From contig NZ_NIQA01000001.1 of the NCBI RefSeq assembly GCF_002236805.1, positions 612,559-676,558 of the forward strand: a stretch of 64,000 nucleotides of DNA, given 5' to 3'. Origin of the DNA: Pusillimonas sp. T2. GTDB taxonomy: Bacteria > Pseudomonadota > Gammaproteobacteria > Burkholderiales > Burkholderiaceae_B. A program made the translations under genes and the position numbers. The number at the start of each line of letters is the position of its first letter. The first letter of the stretch is position 1. Shown one piece after another: positions 40,411-50,192 of the stretch. The notes beneath the pieces were generated by a model that was not told the DNA's origin, did no database searches, and saw only the letters and a list, made by a program, of their open reading frames with translations.

Positions 40411-41472
40411 ATGCCTCAGTCTGCATCAGCGCCGTTGCGCGTCAGTGTTCTGGGTGCCGGCAGTTGGGGCACAGCACTTGCAGCACTGGCCTGCGCCAAT
40501 GCCCAGGTGATGATTTGGGCGCGCGACGCGGCGCTGGCAGAGGCCATCAACGCAACACACCAAAACGCTAGGTACTTGCCGGGCATCACACTGCCTTCGG
40601 CGCTTCTTGCCACCAGCAATCTGTCTCAAGCCGTTGCGCACGCGTGTGCGGGCCAGGGCGCTCCTGGGCTCATTATTCTCGGCGTGCCGGTTGCAGGCCT
40701 CGAAAGTACCTGCAGTGCCCTCGCTAACGAACTGACCAAACTAAACCACCCTGCAGTTTCGGTGGTCTGGACGTGCAAAGGTTTCGAGCAAACCTCGGCG
40801 CAATTACCGCACGCCATTGCCCAAAAAGCACTGGCCCCCATCCCCGGCGTCGGGCTGGGTGTCGTGTCGGGACCATCGTTTGCCAAAGAGGTTGCACAAG
40901 GTTTGCCCGTTGCGTTGACCGTTGCCAGTCATCATCCTCAAGTCATCGAAGCCACCACGCAAGCACTGCATGGTAGCAATGCCCGCATTTACAACAGCAC
41001 TGACGTCATTGGCGTAGAAGTGGGCGGCGCCATGAAAAACGTCATGGCTATCGCCTGCGGCATTTCAGACGGCCTGACGCTGGGCACCAATGCCCGCGCA
41101 GCACTTATCACCCGTGGCCTGGCCGAGATGCAGCGGCTGGGCGTCGCCCTGGGCGGTTCTGCCGACACCTTCGCCGGCCTCACCGGCCTGGGCGACCTGG
41201 TCCTTACAGCCACCGGCCCGCTCTCGCGTAACCGGCAAGTAGGCCTGGCCATTGGCGAGGGCCAAACCCTAGACGCCATTTTGGCCAATGGCATGACAGC
41301 CGAAGGCGTGCGGTGTGCGCGCGCTGCGCTGGCCCTGGGTAACCAACTGGGCGTCGACCTGCCCATTACCCAAGCGGTATGCGATGTCTTGTTCAACGGG
41401 CTATCGGCACGGCAGGCGGTCTCCGACCTGCTATCGCGCGAAGCCAAGCCCGAAACACCCAAGCAAGCCTAA
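40411..41472 (+). CDS. gpsA: NAD(P)-dependent glycerol-3-phosphate dehydrogenase
   Basis: Produces sn-glycerol 3-phosphate for phospholipid synthesis. The 353-residue protein has the N-terminal dinucleotide fold [14 protein letters not shown] at residues 11-24 and the catalytic Lys in [18 protein letters not shown] near residue 210. Follows secB by one base, the usual order in betaproteobacteria. It converges on trmL, overlapping by four bases. Confidence 0.96.
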   Translation: MPQSASAPLRVSVLGAGSWGTALAALACANAQVMIWARDAALAEAINATHQNARYLPGITLPSALLATSNLSQAVAHACAGQGAPGLIILGVPVAGLESTCSALANELTKLNHPAVSVVWTCKGFEQTSAQLPHAIAQKALAPIPGVGLGVVSGPSFAKEVAQGLPVALTVASHHPQVIEATTQALHGSNARIYNSTDVIGVEVGGAMKNVMAIACGISDGLTLGTNARAALITRGLAEMQRLGVALGGSADTFAGLTGLGDLVLTATGPLSRNRQVGLAIGEGQTLDAILANGMTAEGVRCARAALALGNQLGVDLPITQAVCDVLFNGLSARQAVSDLLSREAKPETPKQA

Positions 41473-41939
41473 ACGCTGCCTTCGTACCCCTGCTGTCGCC
41501 AGGCTTCATACACCGTCACGGCGACCGCATTCGACAAGTTCAAGCTGCGCTGGCCGGCACGCATCGGCAAGCGCAAACGTTGCTCAGGCCCAAACAGCGC
41601 CAACTGGTCAGCCGACAATCCGGCCGTTTCGCAACCAAAGACAAAAACGTCATTAGGCTGGAAAACAAACACCCCCAGCCGAGATGACCCCTTGGTCGTC
41701 AACGCAAACCGACGCATCGGATCGCCGCCGATGGCGGCCAGCGCGCCCGGCAAATCGTCGTGCACCCGGACATCCGCCCACTCATGGTAGTCGAGCCCGG
41801 CCCGGCGCAAACGTTTGTCATCGAGCTCGAACCCCAAGGGCCGGACTAGGTGCAAAGCCGCGCCAGTATTGGCGGCCAACCGAATAACGTTGCCGGTATT
41901 TGGTGGAATTTCAGGTGAAACCAGAACAATATGGAACAT
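41469..41939 (-). CDS. trmL: tRNA (cytidine(34)-2'-O)-methyltransferase TrmL
   Basis: SPOUT-family enzyme that 2'-O-methylates the wobble base of tRNA-Leu isoacceptors. The 156-residue protein shows the N-terminal [19 protein letters not shown], motif [17 protein letters not shown] and the C-terminal trefoil-knot [21 protein letters not shown]. Its start lies two bases before the comF stop region, so it is co-transcribed with comF. Confidence 0.93.
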   Translation of the reverse strand: MFHIVLVSPEIPPNTGNVIRLAANTGAALHLVRPLGFELDDKRLRRAGLDYHEWADVRVHDDLPGALAAIGGDPMRRFALTTKGSSRLGVFVFQPNDVFVFGCETAGLSADQLALFGPEQRLRLPMRAGQRSLNLSNAVAVTVYEAWRQQGYEGSV

Positions 41940-41941
41940 GT

Positions 41942-42697
41942 TTATCTTGATAAGACGTCGTTAAGTCGCTCGCGTACGGGAGTACGCGCCAGTACTACCC
42001 CTGTCACCGCCGTCGCACCCGCCGCCAGCAACACCCTGGATACGGCATTCAAGGTACTGCCGGTCGTCATGACATCGTCGACGACGGCAAAACGATGGCC
42101 GGCGACCTTCGACGAGCATCCAAAAAGCTCTGCTGTGCCAGCCAGACGCTGCTGACGATTCAGGAATTTTTGCGGCCCCGTCTCGTGATGTCGGTACAAC
42201 CAATGATGCTTACAAACCAGACCTAATCGGCGCGCGAGTTGTGCGGCCAGCTCGGCAGCAGGATTAAACCCGCGACGCTGCAGAGAAGCTTTGGTCGCAG
42301 GGACAGGAACCAGGATTGTATCGTCGGGCAGGACATAGCGCGTGTCGCGCATACGATCGGCCATGAGTGTGGCTAATGTTTTAGCCAATACAAACCGTCG
42401 CTGCTGCTTGAACTGCAACAGCAGCAAATTGGCGGGGAATGTGTAGTCGACAGCCGCAAATACCTGACCAAACACGGGCACAAGCGCAGCGCAATCGTGA
42501 CAACACCCTCGCGCATCGAGCCGCAGGCAGCACCGAGGGCAACGCCTTCCCGATGTTGTCATGCTGCGGCAGGCTTCGCCTGCACAAATGTTGCACAACA
42601 GCCCGCCCTGCACCGTAGAACGGCACAAGACGCACTCGCCCGGCAGCCATAGGGTCAGGCCGTCCACCCATTCGCGCAGCCGCAGACTATAGGCCAT
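41942..42697 (-). CDS. comF: ComF-family double zinc-ribbon phosphoribosyltransferase protein
   Basis: Conserved protein linked in other bacteria to DNA uptake and transformation. The 251-residue sequence has N-terminal cysteine pairs ([30 protein letters not shown]) that form a double zinc ribbon, then a phosphoribosyltransferase fold with [18 protein letters not shown] and the PRPP-type loop [13 protein letters not shown]. It precedes trmL and diverges from bioC. dprA, another competence gene, lies 9 kb downstream in this window. Confidence 0.9.
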   Translation of the reverse strand: MAYSLRLREWVDGLTLWLPGECVLCRSTVQGGLLCNICAGEACRSMTTSGRRCPRCCLRLDARGCCHDCAALVPVFGQVFAAVDYTFPANLLLLQFKQQRRFVLAKTLATLMADRMRDTRYVLPDDTILVPVPATKASLQRRGFNPAAELAAQLARRLGLVCKHHWLYRHHETGPQKFLNRQQRLAGTAELFGCSSKVAGHRFAVVDDVMTTGSTLNAVSRVLLAAGATAVTGVVLARTPVRERLNDVLSR

Positions 42698-42771
42698 AAT
42701 AGCCAGTGAAAATCAACATATCGCCATCTGACCATGGCGTCGGCCATGTGCCAAGCGCCGCATACACAAAT

Positions 42772-43680
42772 ATGTCATCACACCCCTCGCTGCCCATCCA
42801 GGCCGACCACGTCGTTAAACAGTTCGCTCGCCGTGCGCCGCTAGACAACGCCCAGTTTCTTTACGGTGAGGTTGCTCAGCGTATGCTGCAGCGGCTCAGT
42901 TATATCCGTGTCACGCCCGAAACTCTGGTCGATGCGGGCTGTGGCGCCGGGCATGCCATCGAACCGCTACGCGCCCGCTATCCCACCGTCGATTACATGG
43001 GGGTCGACAACTGCGCCGCACTGCTCGACGTGGCGCGCGAACGTCACGCCGGCAAGCGTGGGCTCTGGAATCGTCTGCGCAACAAGCCCACGCCCAATAC
43101 CGACTTCACATGCGCCGACCTGGCCGACACTGCCCTGCCACCCGAGTCGGCGGGCCTAGTCTGGTCAAATATGGCATTGCATTGGCACCCCCGCCCGCAC
43201 GACGTCCTTCTAGAATGGCGACGCGTTCTGAAACCCGAGGGGGTCGTGATGTTTTCTTGTCTGGGGCCGGGCACGTTTAAAGAGTTGCGCTCAGCACTGC
43301 AGGCTGCGGGGCTGCAAACAGCGACACCCGCTTTTGTCGATATGCACGATTTTGGCGATTTGCTTATCGAGTCGGGGTTCAGCGACCCAGTAATGGACCA
43401 AGAAACCCTGACACTCACCTACCGTAGCGCCGAAAAACTACTTGAAGACCTGGCGAGCTTGGGCGGCAACCCGGCTCAAAACCGCCGCAGCGGGATGGTA
43501 GGTCGCGAATGGCGCGGTCGCCTGCTGGACGCACTAGAAAAACAGCGTGCCATGGACGGCACTATTCATTTAAGCCTTGAGATAGCTTATGGCCATGCCT
43601 GGCGAGCGCGCACTTACAGCACGGCACCCGGCGAAGCCCGCATTTCGGTCAGCGCCATTACACGACGGCCGAAACCCTAA
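42772..43680 (+). CDS. bioC: SAM-dependent methyltransferase, BioC-like
   Basis: Predicted malonyl-ACP methyl ester synthase, which starts pimeloyl-ACP formation for biotin. The 302-residue product has motif I as LVDAGCGAGHAIEPL near residue 60, an Ala/Leu-rich cofactor region, LALHWHP-like SNMALHWHPRPHD and EWRRVLKPEGVVMFSCL, the pattern seen in BioC. The start at 42772 (MSSHPSLP) is chosen over the upstream GTG because it fits family length better. No other bio gene adjoins it. A general methyltransferase is the alternative. Confidence 0.72.
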   Translation: MSSHPSLPIQADHVVKQFARRAPLDNAQFLYGEVAQRMLQRLSYIRVTPETLVDAGCGAGHAIEPLRARYPTVDYMGVDNCAALLDVARERHAGKRGLWNRLRNKPTPNTDFTCADLADTALPPESAGLVWSNMALHWHPRPHDVLLEWRRVLKPEGVVMFSCLGPGTFKELRSALQAAGLQTATPAFVDMHDFGDLLIESGFSDPVMDQETLTLTYRSAEKLLEDLASLGGNPAQNRRSGMVGREWRGRLLDALEKQRAMDGTIHLSLEIAYGHAWRARTYSTAPGEARISVSAITRRPKP

Positions 43681-43699
43681 GGGCCGTGCTTAACGCAAC

Positions 43700-44410
43700 C
43701 TAGCGCGACTCTTGGCGACGGCGCGATGCGTCGATACCCAGCTGTTTAAGCTTCCGGTACAAGTGCGTGCGCTCCAGGCCGGTGCGCTCGGAAACCCGCG
43801 TCATGCTGTGATTTTCTCGTGCCAGGTGGTATTCAAAATAAATACGTTCGAATTCGTCGCGCGCATCGCGTAACGGCTGATCGAGCGGGATATTACTAAG
43901 CTGCAGGGCATGTGGCTCGAGCGCTACCGAGGCTTCGGCAGCGGCAGCAACTGCTGGCGTTGCGGCCGACGACTGTATGACCGGAGCCGCTGCCATAGCT
44001 GCGTTTGCCGGAGCTGCCGCTGAAGCCGCCGCACCACGACTGACCACTGGGCGTGCCAACGCCGCCGCAATGGTCTTCAGCAACTTTTGCAACGTAATGG
44101 GCTTTTCGAGAAAATCGACCGCACCAATCCGCGTGGCCTCGACCGCCGTGTCGACCGTGGCATGGCCACTCATCATGATGACAGGCATATCGAGCAGGCC
44201 TTGTGACCCCCATTCGCGCAACAAACTAACACCGTCGGTATCGGGCATCCAGATATCGAGCAGCACCAGGTCAGGGCGCGCGCGCTGACGGGCTGCCCGC
44301 GCTTGAGCGGCGTTTTCAGCCAACTCAACGGTATGCCCTTCGTCGTAAAGGATTTCAGACAACAACTCTCGAATGCCGATTTCGTCGTCTACCACCAGTA
44401 TTCTGGCCAT
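43700..44410 (-). CDS. NtrX-like response regulator lacking the AAA+ domain
   Basis: Partner of the adjacent NtrY kinase. The 236-residue protein has a receiver domain (residues about 4-120; VVDDEIG, phospho-Asp in LVLLDIWMPDTDG, MMSGHATVDTA, FLEKPITLQKLL), then an Ala-rich linker of about 50 residues (126-178) and a Fis-type helix-turn-helix at the C-terminus (HSMTRVSERTGLERTHLYRK). Classical NtrX is about 450 residues and places an AAA+ sigma-54 activation domain between receiver and HTH; no Walker A or GAFTGA-type loop is present here. The architecture resembles RegA/PrrA regulators. It begins 10 bases after the ntrY stop. Confidence 0.9.
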   Translation of the reverse strand: MARILVVDDEIGIRELLSEILYDEGHTVELAENAAQARAARQRARPDLVLLDIWMPDTDGVSLLREWGSQGLLDMPVIMMSGHATVDTAVEATRIGAVDFLEKPITLQKLLKTIAAALARPVVSRGAAASAAAPANAAMAAAPVIQSSAATPAVAAAAEASVALEPHALQLSNIPLDQPLRDARDEFERIYFEYHLARENHSMTRVSERTGLERTHLYRKLKQLGIDASRRRQESR

Positions 44411-44420
44411 AAAGCATCAC

Positions 44421-46808
44421 CTATATTTTTTTCGCATTATCGTACCCTCGCCCGGCTTCGTCCAGCGCAGCGGCAGAATTTAGCAGCCGCGTGAACAAAA
44501 TAGACACCCGAGCACCCCCTTCGCGACGGTTCGACACATCAATGCGACCGCCGTGCTCTTCGATAATTTTCTTGACGATTGCCAGCCCAAGGCCGGTTCC
44601 TGCCGATTTTGTGGTGACATAGGGCTCGAAGACCCGGGTCAGCACCTGCGGCTCGAACCCCGGCCCGCTGTCGGAAACCGTCAGCCGGACCGCCTGAATT
44701 TCCGGACCCTCGTCGTTAATACGCGAGAACGTCAGTTTGGTCTGCACATAGATTTTAGCCTCTGTCGCGCCGGCCAACGAAACCGCATCGCGCGCATTGG
44801 CCAGAAGGTTATGAATCACCTGGCGCAACTGAGTCGGATCGCCTTCGATGTGAGGCAGGTCGGCTTGCAGGTCGGCCTCGATCCGCAAGCCTGTCGGCTC
44901 ATCGCGCACGACGGCACCGGAAGGGTCCCAACCGTATAGCGTCATAATTTCAGACACCAGCACATTCAGGTCAAGTGACTGCATCTGGGCCGGCGGCGTG
45001 CGGGCGTACTCACGAAAATCATCGACCATTTTCTTGAGTGACGCTACCTGATTGACAATGGTATTGGTTGAGCGCATCAACATGGCCGCGTCGGTATCAT
45101 CCAGGCGCGACGCCAGCTTCATGGCCAAGCGTTCGGCCGACAGCTGAATGGGCGTCAACGGATTCTTGATTTCGTGAGCCAGACGCCGCGCCACTTCGCC
45201 CCAAGCAACGGTGCGGTTGGCCGAAATGACCTCACTGATGTCATCAAAAACGACCAAATACCCATTCGCCCGGCCATCAACCGTCAGGTGGGTACCGCGC
45301 GCCAGCAAGGTCACAACATTTTTCTTGGCTTCGTTATCGCTGGCCGCCTCACGCTCTAGCTCAAACTGCTGCTGCCAATATGCACGCTCCGACTCGACTG
45401 CGGCATGAGCCGCAAACGCATGGCGGATCAGTTGAGACAACGTAAATGCACCATCGACTGTTTCAAGCGGGCGGCCTTTAACCGAGCGCAAATCGACACG
45501 CAAGATGGATTGAGCCCCCTGGTTGAACATACTGACCCGGAAGCCTTCATCAAAAACCAGCACCCCCGAAGACAAGTTGCTCAGTACCGACTCGAGATAA
45601 ACATTGGTTCGCTCGAGCTGTTGCCGGTTGCGTTCGACCATCTGCCGAGCTTCGTCGAGTTGACGCGTCATGGCATTGAACGAACGAGTCAGTTGGCCAA
45701 CCTCGTCCTTTTCGGGAGGCTCGGGTAGGGGCCGGTAATCGCCAACACCCACGGCCTGCGTACCTGCTGCCAGCGTCAATAGCGGACGAACAAGACGACG
45801 AGAAACACCCAGGGCCACCACTACCGACGCGAACACCGCCAGAATCAATGCCAATGTCAGCGTTATCCCGTAAAGCTTACGCAACCCCTGACGAGAGAGC
45901 GCCAGCTCTTGGTAATCGCGAAAGCCTTGCTCGACCTGGCTGGCGTTGCGCGCAATTTGCTCGGCCACCGGCTGGATGACCTGCAACCAGCGCACTTCGG
46001 GCGTCACGCCCAATGCCGTCGTAGACCGGTCGAGTCGCTGAATAGGGACAACGACCCGCAAGAACAAACCCGTATGCAGATCCCCTTCGGGGCGTAGTCC
46101 TTGTCCGACATCGTCGGCCTCAGCCGCCGCATAACTGCGCGATACCCGCAACTGATTCATGACGTGCTGCGGCGGCATGTCGGGTATCAGCTTGCCATAA
46201 TCGGCCGTTGAGAAGGCCACTGTGCGGCCGCTCCCAGAAAAAACCATGGCTTCGGCGACACTGCCCTCTTCACGTAGGCGAGAGATCAATACCCCCATGT
46301 CCGCATCGGGTTTGTCGCCCAGTTGCTCGGCCATAGACTTGGCGCGAACGTTCAGGTCGGCCAGTTGAAGGTCGAGCACGGCCCGCCCCAGACTCAAACC
46401 GGACTCAAGCGCACTATCGACCCGCACGTTGAACCACGACTCGATGGAGCGCGACATGAACTGAACCGAGAGCACATAAATCAGGGCGCCGGGCAACACC
46501 CCGATCAGCGCAAACGACAACGCGAAACGAGCCGTTAAACGGGCTCCGAACTGTCGCCGACGAATCTGGCGCACTAGGCGCACGGCCAGCACCACAACCC
46601 AGAACACCAGGGTGACCGCGAACACCGCATTCAGGCCTAACAGTGTGTCGTAGTGCTGAGCAAACCGTGAGGCATTACCCGTTGACCAAACCAGCAGGCT
46701 CAGCAACGCCAGCGCGCTGATCACCGCAATGACCAGCGTCAGCCGAATCGCCCATTTCAGGACGGGTCGGGTGTTTGCGGAGAAATTGAAAATAAGAAAT
46801 CTTTCCAT
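44421..46808 (-). CDS. ntrY: NtrY-like sensor histidine kinase
   Basis: Membrane sensor kinase predicted to phosphorylate the downstream NtrX-like regulator; signal unknown, nitrogen or redox state is suggested by relatives. The 795-residue protein has N-terminal membrane helices (three near residues 20-130), a periplasmic region up to about 310, another helix (LTLALILAVFASVVVALGV), HAMP (near 335-390, RPLLTLAAGTQAVGVGDYRP), a PAS region, HisKA with the phospho-His in EVARRLAHEIKNPLTPIQLS near 545, and an ATPase with LLANARDAVSLAG, DSGPGFEP and GTGLGLAIVKKI. The start overlaps the DUF4390 gene by 52 bases. Confidence 0.92.
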   Translation of the reverse strand: MERFLIFNFSANTRPVLKWAIRLTLVIAVISALALLSLLVWSTGNASRFAQHYDTLLGLNAVFAVTLVFWVVVLAVRLVRQIRRRQFGARLTARFALSFALIGVLPGALIYVLSVQFMSRSIESWFNVRVDSALESGLSLGRAVLDLQLADLNVRAKSMAEQLGDKPDADMGVLISRLREEGSVAEAMVFSGSGRTVAFSTADYGKLIPDMPPQHVMNQLRVSRSYAAAEADDVGQGLRPEGDLHTGLFLRVVVPIQRLDRSTTALGVTPEVRWLQVIQPVAEQIARNASQVEQGFRDYQELALSRQGLRKLYGITLTLALILAVFASVVVALGVSRRLVRPLLTLAAGTQAVGVGDYRPLPEPPEKDEVGQLTRSFNAMTRQLDEARQMVERNRQQLERTNVYLESVLSNLSSGVLVFDEGFRVSMFNQGAQSILRVDLRSVKGRPLETVDGAFTLSQLIRHAFAAHAAVESERAYWQQQFELEREAASDNEAKKNVVTLLARGTHLTVDGRANGYLVVFDDISEVISANRTVAWGEVARRLAHEIKNPLTPIQLSAERLAMKLASRLDDTDAAMLMRSTNTIVNQVASLKKMVDDFREYARTPPAQMQSLDLNVLVSEIMTLYGWDPSGAVVRDEPTGLRIEADLQADLPHIEGDPTQLRQVIHNLLANARDAVSLAGATEAKIYVQTKLTFSRINDEGPEIQAVRLTVSDSGPGFEPQVLTRVFEPYVTTKSAGTGLGLAIVKKIIEEHGGRIDVSNRREGGARVSILFTRLLNSAAALDEAGRGYDNAKKI

Positions 46809-47344
46809 GGGGTCACAATTGACCAGACGCTGCTGTTGAAAGAATCGATGCGAAACGGGCGCGGCAGGCGAGAAGTATCGAGACGAAGACGAAGGCGGCC
46901 ACTATATTCTTTGCCCGTTTCAAAGGCGTCGGCCGGCGCGACCGCCCAACCCCGAATGTGTTTGACGTAAGCCAACGCGTCTTCGAAGGTAGCTTCAGGC
47001 AAGGTCAGGTCGCCAGCCCCAACCCGCCATTGGCGGGTCAGCACGTTATAAGACAACCGAAAAGTCTGTTGCTCGTTGGCCAGCACCTTATCAAACCACC
47101 ACCAACGGTCGGCCACGATCTCCAGATCGGTCGTGAAATACAAGGGCATGCCTTTTTCAGCCGCCTGACGCAGCTCGGGATCAACATAAATGTCGACGTC
47201 TGCGTCAATGTATAGCTGACCATTGCGCACAACCGGCTCGACGCTGACGATCTGATCGGCGTGCGCAAGCGACCAGCCCGTTTGTATTACAACAAACAGA
47301 CCAACAACACACCAGACAGAAAACAGGCGCCGAAAAAAGGTCAT
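46757..47344 (-). CDS. DUF4390 domain protein with signal peptide
   Basis: Function unknown. The 195-residue protein has an N-terminal hydrophobic segment (LFSVWCVVGLFVVIQTGWSLAHA), then a mixed alpha/beta region (LYIDADVDIYVDPELRQAAEKG, YFTTDLEIVADRWWW, LSYNVLTRQWRVGAGDL) typical of DUF4390, a family found almost only next to ntrY in betaproteobacteria. It likely lies in the periplasm or is anchored there. It overlaps rsmB by four bases at its start and ntrY by 52 at its end, so the three genes form one transcript. Confidence 0.85.
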   Translation of the reverse strand: MTFFRRLFSVWCVVGLFVVIQTGWSLAHADQIVSVEPVVRNGQLYIDADVDIYVDPELRQAAEKGMPLYFTTDLEIVADRWWWFDKVLANEQQTFRLSYNVLTRQWRVGAGDLTLPEATFEDALAYVKHIRGWAVAPADAFETGKEYSGRLRLRLDTSRLPRPFRIDSFNSSVWSIVTPWKDFLFSISPQTPDPS

Positions 47345-48741
47345 GACGCATTATTGTTGTCGACAGCGGCCTGCTTTGCAAACAGGGCAAAAAAGAAACC
47401 ATCGTGCGCTGCCGCCTGACCATCGACCGGCAAAGGCAACAATTGGCCCGGGGCATCCAGACGCACGGCATCGGGGTGCTGTTCGAGTACCCACTGCGCC
47501 TGAGACTCGCCTTCCTGAGGAAACACGGAACAGGTCACATACAAAAACCGCCCGCCCGGCTTCAGGGTCTTCCACAACGCCTTCACGATTTTTCGCTGCA
47601 AGGCGGCCGTACGAGCGATGTCGGCCTCGCGACGCAACCACAGAATATCTGGGTGACGCCTAACGACCCCTGACGCCGTACACGGCACGTCGGCCAAAAT
47701 AGCATCGAAGGGCTGACCATCCCACCAAGTGTCGAGTCGCGACGCATCGGCGGCCGTCAGTTTGACATGGCTCGAGGCCAACCCCAGCCGCTCCAGGTTC
47801 TGCCCGACACGGGCCAACCTTGAAGCATCAGCATCAAGCGCGACCAAATCAAGGTCTGCCAACTCGAGCAAATGCGCGGTTTTACCGCCTGGCGCTGCAC
47901 ACGCATCAAGCACACGCATACCCGACTGAAGGCCCAGCAACGGCGCTGCCAGTTGGGCGGCGGCATCTTGCACCGACCACCACCCTTGAGCAAAGCCCGG
48001 AATATCTTGTACAGGTCGTGGATGTTCGAGCACCACCGCTGCGTCGGGGCCATGGGCAATCCCTTCGAGCTGGACCGCATGTGCATTAATACCTGCCGCG
48101 CCCAAATCGGCCAGAAACTGCGTGACTGTGCGCTTTCGCGTATTGACGCGCAGCGTCATGGGCGGAGGAAGCTGTGCGGCTGAGAGCACCGCCTTCCATT
48201 GGTCAGGATAAGCTTGGCGCAGTCGTCGAACCCACCAGTTGGGGTGATTCCATCGAGCTTCGGGGTTGCCGCGGGCGCGCGTTAAAATGGCCTCGCGCTC
48301 ACGCGTGAAACGACGTAAAACACCATTGACCAGCGCCTTGAAGCTTTGCATGCGCCGATGTCCAGCTACGGCGCTTACAGCCTGATCTACCACCGTGTGC
48401 ACGGCATAGACCGGCCAATCAGGGCGTACCGGCTTGCCTTCGCGGGTCAACTGCTCGGCAACCATGGCGGTATCAAGCAAACACAACGACACCTGCAGCA
48501 CCGCATCGAGCAATGGCACGGGCGGCGTTTTGGCAACTAGCATGTGCTTGACCTCAAGGGCCTGGCCCAAATGGCGCATGACATGAAAGCTGACCGCTTG
48601 CGTCGCCCCCTTCAGGGTTGGCGGAGTTTGTGCCATCACATCGGATAGCGACCGCCCTTCGCGCACCGCCGTCAGGCATTGCGCACTGGCCAAAATAATG
48701 TCGGAAAGCGCATGGCGGGAAGGGGTTGTCGCGTCGGTCAC
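47341..48741 (-). CDS. rsmB: 16S rRNA (cytosine(967)-C(5))-methyltransferase RsmB
   Basis: SAM-dependent RNA methyltransferase that modifies C967 of 16S rRNA. The 466-residue protein has an N-terminal NusB-like domain (residues about 6-140) and a C-terminal methyltransferase domain with VLDACAAPGGKTAHLLEL, catalytic cysteines in DVPCTASGVVRRHPDI and VTCSVFPQEG. The start is a GTG at 48741, since no ATG with similarity lies upstream. It is divergent from rimO and heads the ntrY operon. Confidence 0.94.
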   Translation of the reverse strand: MTDATTPSRHALSDIILASAQCLTAVREGRSLSDVMAQTPPTLKGATQAVSFHVMRHLGQALEVKHMLVAKTPPVPLLDAVLQVSLCLLDTAMVAEQLTREGKPVRPDWPVYAVHTVVDQAVSAVAGHRRMQSFKALVNGVLRRFTREREAILTRARGNPEARWNHPNWWVRRLRQAYPDQWKAVLSAAQLPPPMTLRVNTRKRTVTQFLADLGAAGINAHAVQLEGIAHGPDAAVVLEHPRPVQDIPGFAQGWWSVQDAAAQLAAPLLGLQSGMRVLDACAAPGGKTAHLLELADLDLVALDADASRLARVGQNLERLGLASSHVKLTAADASRLDTWWDGQPFDAILADVPCTASGVVRRHPDILWLRREADIARTAALQRKIVKALWKTLKPGGRFLYVTCSVFPQEGESQAQWVLEQHPDAVRLDAPGQLLPLPVDGQAAAHDGFFFALFAKQAAVDNNNAS

Positions 48742-48799
48742 GTTGTCAAATAGTCGTAAAAATTCATTCCACGGGAATGTAGCATTAATTTAGCTGCAC

Positions 48800-48820
48800 G
48801 CCGTCGCTGTGCGCGACGGC
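48800..48820. repeat. Hairpin in the rsmB/rimO divergent spacer
   Basis: GCCGTCG (48800-48806) pairs with CGACGGC (48814-48820) over a 7-base loop. No T run follows. It lies between two divergent starts, so a role in regulation or as a chance structure cannot be told apart. Confidence 0.35.
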
Positions 48821-48849
48821 ACAACGCAGTAAAATTCTTTTTTCTTTCA

Positions 48850-48861
48850 AGCCTTAAGGCT
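48850..48861. promoter_or_regulatory. Perfect 12-bp palindrome upstream of rimO
   Basis: AGCCTTAAGGCT is a perfect palindrome directly before the rimO Shine-Dalgarno AAGAGG (48863-48868). It could be an operator site or a small hairpin near the ribosome-binding site. Confidence 0.4.
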
Positions 48862-48875
48862 CAAGAGGTTAACGC

Positions 48876-50192
48876 ATGAGTTCCCCAAAAGTTGGTTTTG
48901 TCAGTCTGGGATGCCCCAAAGCGCTGGTCGACTCCGAACGTATTCTGACCCAGTTGCGCACCGAGGGTTATGCCATTACACCCGACTACGATAACGCCGA
49001 CGTTGTGGTCGTTAATACCTGTGGCTTTATCGACAGCGCCAAAGCCGAATCGCTCGACGCCATTGGCGAAGCCATTGCCGAGAACGGCCGGGTGATTGTG
49101 ACCGGTTGCATGGGGGTCGACGAGTCGGTCATCCGCGATGTACACCCCTCTGTTCTGGCGGTTACCGGCCCTCAACAATACGAACAGGTGGTACGCGCCG
49201 TTCACGAGGCCGCCCCGCCCAACCTCCAGCACGACCCCTACACCGATCTGGTCCCGCCGCAAGGGGTCAAGCTTACCCCCCGGCACTACGCGTATCTGAA
49301 GATCTCGGAAGGCTGTAACCACCGCTGCAGCTTCTGTATTATTCCGTCGCTGCGCGGCGACCTGGTCAGCCGCCCCATCGGCGACGTCATGAGCGAGGCC
49401 GAACGGCTGGTCAACGCCGGGGTGAAAGAGCTGCTGGTTATTTCGCAAGATACCAGCGCCTACGGGGCCGACATCAAGTTCCGTAGTGGCTTCTGGAATG
49501 GCCGCCCCATCAAAACACACATGACGCAGCTGTCCGAGGCGCTGTCAGAGTTCGGGATCTGGACCCGACTTCACTATGTCTACCCCTATCCCCATGTCGA
49601 TCAGGTGATCCCGTTAATGGCCGAAGGCAAAATCCTGCCTTATCTCGACATCCCGTTCCAGCATGCCAGCCCTCGCGTCCTCAAACTCATGAAACGCCCG
49701 GCATTCGAAGACAAAACCCTGGCACGTATCAAACAGTGGCGCGAAACCTGTCCCGAACTCACACTACGTTCGACATTCATTGTGGGTTTCCCCGGCGAAA
49801 CCGACGACGACTTCGAGTACCTGCTCGATTGGATGTCCGAGGCACAACTTGATCGCGTTGGTTGCTTTCAGTACTCTCCCGTCGACGGCGCAAAAGCCAA
49901 CGAGCTGCCCGATCCAGTTCCCGACGAAGTCAAACAGGAACGTTGGGAACGCTTTATGGCTCACCAGCAAGCCATTTCGGCGGCGCGCCTGGCCCAAAAG
50001 GTCGGCCGGGAAATCGACGTGCTGATTGACGAGATTGACGAAGATGGCCCTATTGGCCGATCGAGCGCCGATGCGCCCGAAATTGATGGCAATGTCTTTG
50101 TAACGACCGACCGCACCCTGAAGCCGGGCGACCTGGTGCGAGTTAAAGTCACCGACTCTGACGAATACGACCTTTACGGCGAAACGATCTGA
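48876..50192 (+). CDS. rimO: Ribosomal protein S12 methylthiotransferase RimO
   Basis: Radical SAM enzyme that adds a methylthio group to Asp88 of ribosomal protein S12. The 438-residue protein has the N-terminal UPF0004 domain with cysteines ([26 protein letters not shown]), the radical-SAM motif [15 protein letters not shown] near residue 150 and a C-terminal TRAM domain (from about 375). AAGAGG lies 8 bases before the ATG. It converges with fmt, overlapping 19 bases. Confidence 0.96.
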   Translation: MSSPKVGFVSLGCPKALVDSERILTQLRTEGYAITPDYDNADVVVVNTCGFIDSAKAESLDAIGEAIAENGRVIVTGCMGVDESVIRDVHPSVLAVTGPQQYEQVVRAVHEAAPPNLQHDPYTDLVPPQGVKLTPRHYAYLKISEGCNHRCSFCIIPSLRGDLVSRPIGDVMSEAERLVNAGVKELLVISQDTSAYGADIKFRSGFWNGRPIKTHMTQLSEALSEFGIWTRLHYVYPYPHVDQVIPLMAEGKILPYLDIPFQHASPRVLKLMKRPAFEDKTLARIKQWRETCPELTLRSTFIVGFPGETDDDFEYLLDWMSEAQLDRVGCFQYSPVDGAKANELPDPVPDEVKQERWERFMAHQQAISAARLAQKVGREIDVLIDEIDEDGPIGRSSADAPEIDGNVFVTTDRTLKPGDLVRVKVTDSDEYDLYGETI

